Assembly: GCA_022478985.1 (NCBI GenBank)
Contig: JAKSZP010014448.1
Location: forward strand, 1 to 64,000
Reading direction: 5' to 3'
From: Massospora cicadina
Lineage: Eukaryota > Entomophthoromycota > Entomophthoromycetes > Entomophthorales > Entomophthoraceae
Length of the DNA stretch: 64,000 bases
Part shown: piece by piece, positions 58,201-64,000 of the stretch
Layout of the letters: the number at the start of each line of letters is the position of its first letter
Numbering within the stretch: the stretch's first letter is position 1
Made by a program: the position numbers and the translations under genes
The notes under the pieces: generated by a model
What the model saw: only the letters and a program-made list of their open reading frames with translations
What the model was told of the DNA's origin: nothing
Database searches by the model: none

Positions 58201-59290
58201 AAAATAACTTAACAATGAAATTGAGGATATAAACTCTCTTTTCAAATGAAACTCCTGCTCATAATAAGGAAGTAGATTCTCCGATAATCCTCAATAATAG
58301 CCAAGCAACTATGGTATGCTCACCGTTCTTAAGTCTACTGGCACCAACAAATATAAGACCTTCTGTCTTTGTACAAAATCAGGAAATTATTCCTCTATAA
58401 TCAGGACTACTTCTCTGGCAGGCAACTATGTACTTCTCTTCAGGAAGAATAAACACACACAACTATCTAATATAGATGTAACGGCAACAGATATGAATAT
58501 CAGACAGATGACAGATGGTAATAATTAATAAACTAAGTGACAGTAGTTATTAATGATCAATAAAATAGTAAATGATGATTAATTGATGTTTTATTAATCA
58601 GCCAGGCGCCAGTATTATATACCTCTCAGGTATCTCCTGGCCAAACTCATCTATTAGATGAGTTCATTCATATTATGACAATCCTCTGCTGGTCATGGCA
58701 ATAATTATGAAAAATCCCCAAGTCAATTCAGCCCATGAATTGACTAAAAATAGCAGTCATTTCAGCCTGATTGAAGGCAATTTTACTCTCATAATTGGGA
58801 TGACTTTGGGTTTTAAACTTAACATCAAAATCTTCCCAATTAGAGCTACATCATAACTTGACATCTAACAATAAATTGGGGAATAATATATATATGATCA
58901 TAAAAGATGACGCACCCCAATTTAGGATGTTGGCAGGCCTCTCAGTAGCACTAAGTACGCCCATAATTGGGATGTCTATGTTTAAGTGCTTAATTATTGA
59001 TTTCATTAATTGAACCCAACTTCCGCCTTAGTGCATTAAGATTAATGCACTAATTTAGGAGGTGCAATTTAGTTAATGCCATAAGACCACTTTGTACCCA
59101 AGTGTACCCATAATCAGCCATAATATAATAATATCATAGGTATTATTAGCTACGATAATCAGGCACCTCAGATGCAATTAGAGCGGTTATGAGGTGAATC
59201 TAATTTATCAGATTATGCAGATGAATTGGGAGGATCAAAGGATCCATCAATGGAAGTAATCTATCAGCATCAATGGTTTTCTCAAAGGTT
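58201..59290. other. Unresolved insert between two parts of gypsy F
   Basis: It separates integrase (left) from RNase H (right) of the minus-strand relic F by about 1.1 kb. Part of it (58500-59250) has the look of a solo LTR (repeated CCAATTTAGGA/CCCATAATTGGGATG phrases, AT-rich), but I could not identify ends or a target duplication. No other gene is seen. Confidence 0.35.
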
Positions 59291-59299
59291 TTATTTTTG

Positions 59300-59777
59300 A
59301 GTCAAGCATCAAAATCTAACAATAATCACCAAATATCCAGATGTTTTAGGAAATACATATCTCTTCCCATCAATTGATTTGTAAAGTTGCCCATTTTTTG
59401 TTTCCATGTAATCTATAGCTTTGTTAAGTGCGTTCTGTATCTCCAGGGGTTCATCCCCTATATTTCTTTTGTTCATTTGTTGGAATAGTTCATCCACTTG
59501 ATGATAAATGGCATGATTAATAGGTAATATTGATAATACATTAGCATCCCAGTGAACTGCTCCAATTATGTGATCATTTTAAAACATAGGCTTGTAATTT
59601 AAAAGCCATCAATCCAGTTGCCCTCTGATTATTCAAATTATGCAACCATTGTAGGGACCAGTGGTCAGTCATGACCTTGAAGGGTACCCATGAATATAAA
59701 CTTAAATTTGTTTTTAGGCTGTTGGACAATTGGGTGTACAACTCTTCAAGAAAAATTTTTGGCGGTAAATAGTTCAA
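59300..59777 (-). pseudogene. Gypsy element F RNase H end, minus strand
   Basis: On the minus strand, FKVMTDHWSLQWLHNLNNQRA is the classic end of RNase H in gypsy elements (TDHxSLxWL). It is followed by MAFKLQAYVLK, VHWDANVLSILP (in place of the usual ADALSR) and VDELFQQMN leading to integrase. Upstream reverse transcriptase is not present, because element E begins at about 59880. Two stops are visible. Confidence 0.75.
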
Positions 59778-59879
59778 TTATTTTTTAAATCCTTAATCTA
59801 ATCTTTTGCAAAATCATTCATATTGAAGAATTGATTTTACTCCTAGTATTTAGCTGAATAGCTCAGATCAAAGTAATGA

Positions 59880-60399
59880 TGTTATTTTAAACCCCCAAGC
59901 GGGATAGGCAAACTGACTTGGAAGCCCACTTATGCACTACTTTGAGTTTAGTGCAACTTTCTAAGAGAAAATAACACCTTTTATAGACCTGAAGGGGGTT
60001 TTGGGGGGATGAAAATATTTTATCCATCAATAGCTAACTAGAACATCCAGTGATTGGCTGAGAGATAATTTTTCAAGATGCCTGATTGAGTAAAATATTA
60101 CATCATTACCACATATATTTGTCATACCTAATGTCAACCCAACATCCAAATATAAACCCCTATAAAGATGAAAAGATATTTGAAAGTTCTGATAGGCCAA
60201 ATCGTCATTTATCCTATATGAGCTACCCTATGCCTATTTCTAAAATTCTCTCACACCTCTCATTTTTTCCTTCTTTTACCTTAAATACTAGGTGTCAATT
60301 TTTAATAGGGGAGCGCCTCTACCCCCATTTCTGATATTATTAAAATATAAAAAAGAAAAATTTATTTGTGATTAATTTTTTTCCCTAAAATCTTTAACA
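59880..60399 (+). repeat. Putative 5' LTR of gypsy element E
   Basis: Starts TGTTATTTTAAAC and may end at CTTTAACA. TGTTATTTT at the start is matched by AAAATAACA about 80 bp later, an inverted pair. A TATA-like CCCCTATAAAGATG lies at about 60158. The 3' LTR is outside the window, so the ends are provisional. Confidence 0.45.
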
Positions 60400-60539
60400 G
60401 CGGCTAAGAGCTTTAATACTCTAGCATTTGCTATATTGTTGAGATCCTGTGCCAAAAGCACCTGCAAGCACAAAGTCCAGGATTTTAACAAGTGGTGTTC
60501 ACTACTGGGGACCCTGTACACCACAATATTATAATTAAA

Positions 60540-61620
60540 ATGGAGAACTTTTGGATGAATATCCCTGTTAACCTCACCGTTGAAGATGTAAAAAGGATAG
60601 CTGCTTTGGAACATCAACTAGACAACGCTTTGTCATGACTTAAAAAGCTTGAACGGCATCCCTCTCCAGATCCTTATAGGGCCACTTCTGCTGTCCTCTT
60701 TAAACACCCGTTCAAAGACAAGTTTACCTCAGGTGAGAGTAGCAGTTTGTTTTTATATACCTATAATCTTCCAGGGAGGCATGAATGATCATCAGAAAAT
60801 CAAGCACATCCTTCCTTGCTTATGTTGCATGGCCTAAGAGGTAATGGTACCATATATGGACACCCATAGTACCTGGGCAGAGGTTAAGAAAGCGTCATTA
60901 ATGAATTTGGCATAAAGAAGAGTTTAAGCAGGAAAAAACAGGCATATATGCGCCTTAGCATGTATGAAGGAGAACCAATTACTGCCTTCACTGATCAGTT
61001 CTACATAGCATCTCAGATGCTGTTAGCCTCTAGGGCTACCTCTTGAAAATGCCGTTGATGACATTCTGACTGAATTGGCTCGCATCCTTCCTTAGCAAGG
61101 CATATCATCTCTATGAAATGCTACTTCCTAATTGTTTGTGATATAAATAAGGCTTTATTATGTATTTTGGATATTCATAAAGTTGTTAATAACCAAGGAG
61201 TTGTGTTGATACCTCAAGTTTTAACCATTGAGTATCTCCCAACCGTATGCTAGCAGAAGGAAACCACAATAACCCCAATGGACAAATTCCATGCCTGTTT
61301 GCACCTCAAAACCTGCACTCTCAGTGTGACTCAGAACAATCACTCTGCCACGTGAGCCTGAGATCCATAGCCAACCAACAAAGTGCTTAAGCCAAAGCTC
61401 ATTGAAGCTGCGATGCCATGTCAAATGTAAAATGGTAGTTGCGCGCCCTAAGGGCATCCGCTTCAATAAAGAAGGTCACTTTGACAAGTTGAGTCATATG
61501 AAAACAGCTGAGAAACCTGATGTGCTTGGCTCTAACTTCCCTCCTATCACTCCTATGACTTGCATAGATAATCCCTCTGATGAAAAATCTGAAGTAATGA
61601 GGACGTTAGATATTATGTCA
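60540..61620 (+). pseudogene. Gypsy element E gag
   Basis: It opens MENFWMNIPVNLTVEDVKRI, a short coiled coil (ALEHQLDNALS, LKKLE). A capsid-like core follows in shifting frames: MNDHQKIKHILPCL, YMDTHSTWAEVKKA, NEFGIKKSLSRKKQAYMRL, YEGEPITAFTDQF. At about 61410-61500 a decayed pair of zinc knuckles is readable (LRCHVKCKMVVARPKGIRF, NKEGHFDK) with some Cys lost. Gag packages the element RNA. Several frameshifts make it non-functional. Confidence 0.75.
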
Positions 61621-61699
61621 CTGAAGTAACAGTTGAATTAAAGATACTGGACCGACTAAACCCTGAAAGAGTTAATAAGGCTGTTGTACCCAATGAAAA

Positions 61700-64000
61700 C
61701 TATCTTAGGCAAATTCTGGGGTAACCTGAAGTTATTGATCCGCTCTTGATGCTGACCAAATCTTTGATTTGTTGATATGACAATTAACATATTCAATTTC
61801 TTTAATCCTTAAAGATAAATATCTTGAGAAAGCTAAAAAACTTGCCTATACGTTCCATCTTAATGAGGTTCTATCTCAAACCCCTAACTTTGGTGAAAAC
61901 ATTGAGGACATTATCAACAAGGTATTGGTTATGGCTACACTTGACACTGGTTTCCTGATCAATGTGATATCAAAACTTATAAAGAAGATTAAGTTGGCAC
62001 CTGAACTGAATTACTCTCAAGAGTTTGAAACTGCAGGTCCTATAAGTACACGCGTTATTGGGGCATACTCTTCTTAACCCTCATATTTGGAAAACTTATC
62101 CTATCAACACCAGCTGTAGTCTTGGATAACAAGAATTATGATATTCTAATTGACACTCAATTTATTAAATATGACGGAAGAATTAACACATAACAGGGGT
62201 TTCTCTCTCCCCTCAACTAGAGGTTCCTTTGGGTCTAAAAATCAAAGAATCAAACAGAAATAGTCTTAATCAGTTGAATACCCTTATTCTACATTATTGC
62301 TGCACTATACAACATCCGGGTACAATACAAAAAAGTTTCCTGATCTAATGGATGCATTAAAAGGCATTCCTTTTTATGCCTCAGAGGAGATATATATATG
62401 TCTGATGAAAAACTGGTGATTGACACTAAGATTACTTTAAAAATCCCCCAGAACTGCTTATACTACATAACAAGAATTGATGGAGTGACATCTAGAGCCC
62501 TGAGTATTGTCAATACTAGATCCTGCCTATCAGCGACCTATTGATATTCAGTTTGGAATCTTACCAATAAGGACTTTATTACAAAAAACATCAGGAGATA
62601 GGAAAAGGTCTGCTAATTCCCATTGAGGATATTGAAAAGTTCATTAAACTGGGCCTACGTTAAAGATGGTCCTATCTATTGACAAACTGTTATGTACTCT
62701 GCTTAACGTTCATATTTCAGATGAACTAACCTTAGATGAGCTTGAAGAAGTCCACTCTTTATTAGATAACTACAGTAATAATTTTCTATTAATCTGATAC
62801 TGATTATAAGCACTTGAAGGATTGGATCCACACAATTGACGTTGATGACAGTCCTATCCAATCTAAACCTTACTGTAAGTCAAAGGTCAAAGAGAAACAA
62901 GTGAGGACAGTGCTTGATCAGTTACTAGACTCTTAACTTGTAACTTCCCAAGCCCTTTGGCAGTCTCCTTCCTTGCTTATTAAAAATAAAAATGTATGTC
63001 ATCAGGTAGTTTGTGGACTAACAAGAATTGAAAACACACACTAGGAAGTATAGTTATCCCATCCCATGCATTGATAATGCTTTTTTAAAAAATAATATTT
63101 TCTTAAAACTCTTCTCTACTATAGATTTGGCCAGCGGTACTGGAAATTTTACCTTTACCCCCAATATCAAGATAAAAGTTCTCTCTTTTCAGTGAAGGCT
63201 TATTTCAGCCCACTCAACTACCTCATGGGTTGTGCAATATTCTCACATCATTCCAACATGCAATGGATCATATCCTACGGGATCTAAGCTAAGTTGTGTG
63301 ATAGTCTATCTTGATGACATTACAGTTTTTTAAAACTTTCATGAGCATTTTACTTATCTAAAGGAAGTTTTAACCGCCTGAATGCATCTAACATTAAGTT
63401 AAAACCATTTGATTGCACTTTTTTCAAAGGCTGTTAGATTTTCTTAAACATGTCATCTCACAGGAAGGAATTAAACCCTTACAAGATAAGGTTGAAGCAA
63501 TATCAAAAATTCTTCCACCTCAAAAACTTTAGGATATTCACGTGTTCCTAGGAATTATGGTGTATTACCTTCAATTCATTCTAAAGTTCTCCAAGCTCAG
63601 TGAGCCTCTTGTATGACTATTGGTTAAAAACACTTTTTTCTCTTGGAGTGCCAAACAAAAGGCTGCATTTGAGACGCTAAAGCAATTTCTACAAAAAACG
63701 TTATATCCTACGCCACCCAGACTATGGTAAACCTTTTATCTTGTTTACAAATGTTTCTGATTATGCCATTGAATCTATATTGGCTCAAGTGGATATTAAC
63801 AGAATGAATCAACCCATATCATATTTCAGCAAGATGCTTTCAAAACTGAACACAGCTATAGCGTCACAGAGAAGGAGTACCTTGCTGTCTTACTTACTGA
63901 AAGATATTACCGCCCCTTTTTATATGGAACCACCTTCACTGTGGTTACTGACAACACCTCCATGAAATGGCTACAATTTAAAGGACTCTGCAGGAAAGTT
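61700..64000 (+). pseudogene. Gypsy element E pol: protease, RT, RNase H (runs off the window)
   Basis: Protease at about 61930: MATLDTGFLINVISKLI, then ETAGPISTRVIGAYSS and VVLDNKNYDILI. Reverse transcriptase from about 62690: IHTIDVDDSPIQSKPYC, YPIPCIDNAF, and the catalytic VIVYLDDITVF at about 63300. RNase H begins FTNVSDYAIESILAQ near 63745 and reaches VVTDNTSMKWLQFKG at the window edge. The first RNase H Asp appears replaced (TNVSD for TDASD). Stops and frameshifts are frequent. It lacks the close match to A and B and belongs to another gypsy lineage. Confidence 0.85.

Noticed and set aside
60372..60617. 81-codon minus-strand frame
   Set aside because: Opposite the leader and start of gag E on the plus strand; no homology seen.
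61221..61466. 81-codon minus-strand frame
   Set aside because: Shadow of the gag zinc-knuckle region of element E.

Overview
The window is eukaryotic nuclear DNA built almost entirely of transposable elements in nested layers, with one recognisable host gene, a SURF1/SHY1 homologue at 43.7-44.8 kb. That gene has six GT-AG introns of only 34-45 nt. Chromodomain Ty3/gypsy elements, a Rep/helicase Helitron with an OTU domain, an IS630/Tc1 relic and tRNA-headed SINEs fit a repeat-inflated, small-intron genome. A fungus is my best guess, but nothing here fixes the lineage.

Layout. 1-5.0 kb: the 3' end of one LTR element (X) inserted in the pol of a chromovirus (B0), which also holds a solo LTR. 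5.0-16.2 kb: AT-rich repeat land with two tRNA-headed SINEs (S1), a different SINE (S2), an IS630/Tc1 relic, Helitron-like non-coding repeats, a degenerate minisatellite in both orientations, and tiny retroposed fragments of 21-22 bp with 16-17 bp target duplications. 16.2-42.7 kb: one decayed Helitron (OTU protease, zinc finger, HUH/Y2 Rep, Pif1-type helicase, 3' hairpin ending in CTAG). It is broken by solo LTR C, solo LTR D, complete chromovirus A, complete chromovirus B1, complete chromovirus B2 and a SINE. All have target duplications, and about 5.3 kb of Helitron remains once they are removed. 42.7-46.3 kb: a low-repeat island with SURF1. 46.5-48.2 kb: minus-strand solo LTR B3. 48.2-53.7 kb: AT-rich sequence with no gene. 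53.7-64 kb: a coiled-coil relic, a minus-strand solo LTR of A type, a minus-strand gypsy pol relic (F), and the first 4 kb of a plus-strand gypsy element (E) that runs off the end.

The most unusual signals are in the LTRs. B-type LTRs (B0, B1, B2, B3) encode near their 5' end a peptide conserved at amino-acid level (GDLxHVVDERWVTA, later IxEICAKxI). In B2 the pol frame runs through the polypurine tract into it. A-type LTRs encode their own conserved head peptide. Near their 3' ends, LTRs of types A, B and D carry a hydrophobic ORF that in complete elements crosses into the internal region. Several LTRs begin with a palindrome, and LTR-pair differences are mostly transitions, often at CpG.

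No element looks active: every transposon gene has stops or frameshifts. SURF1 is the only gene that reads through, once its small introns are removed.
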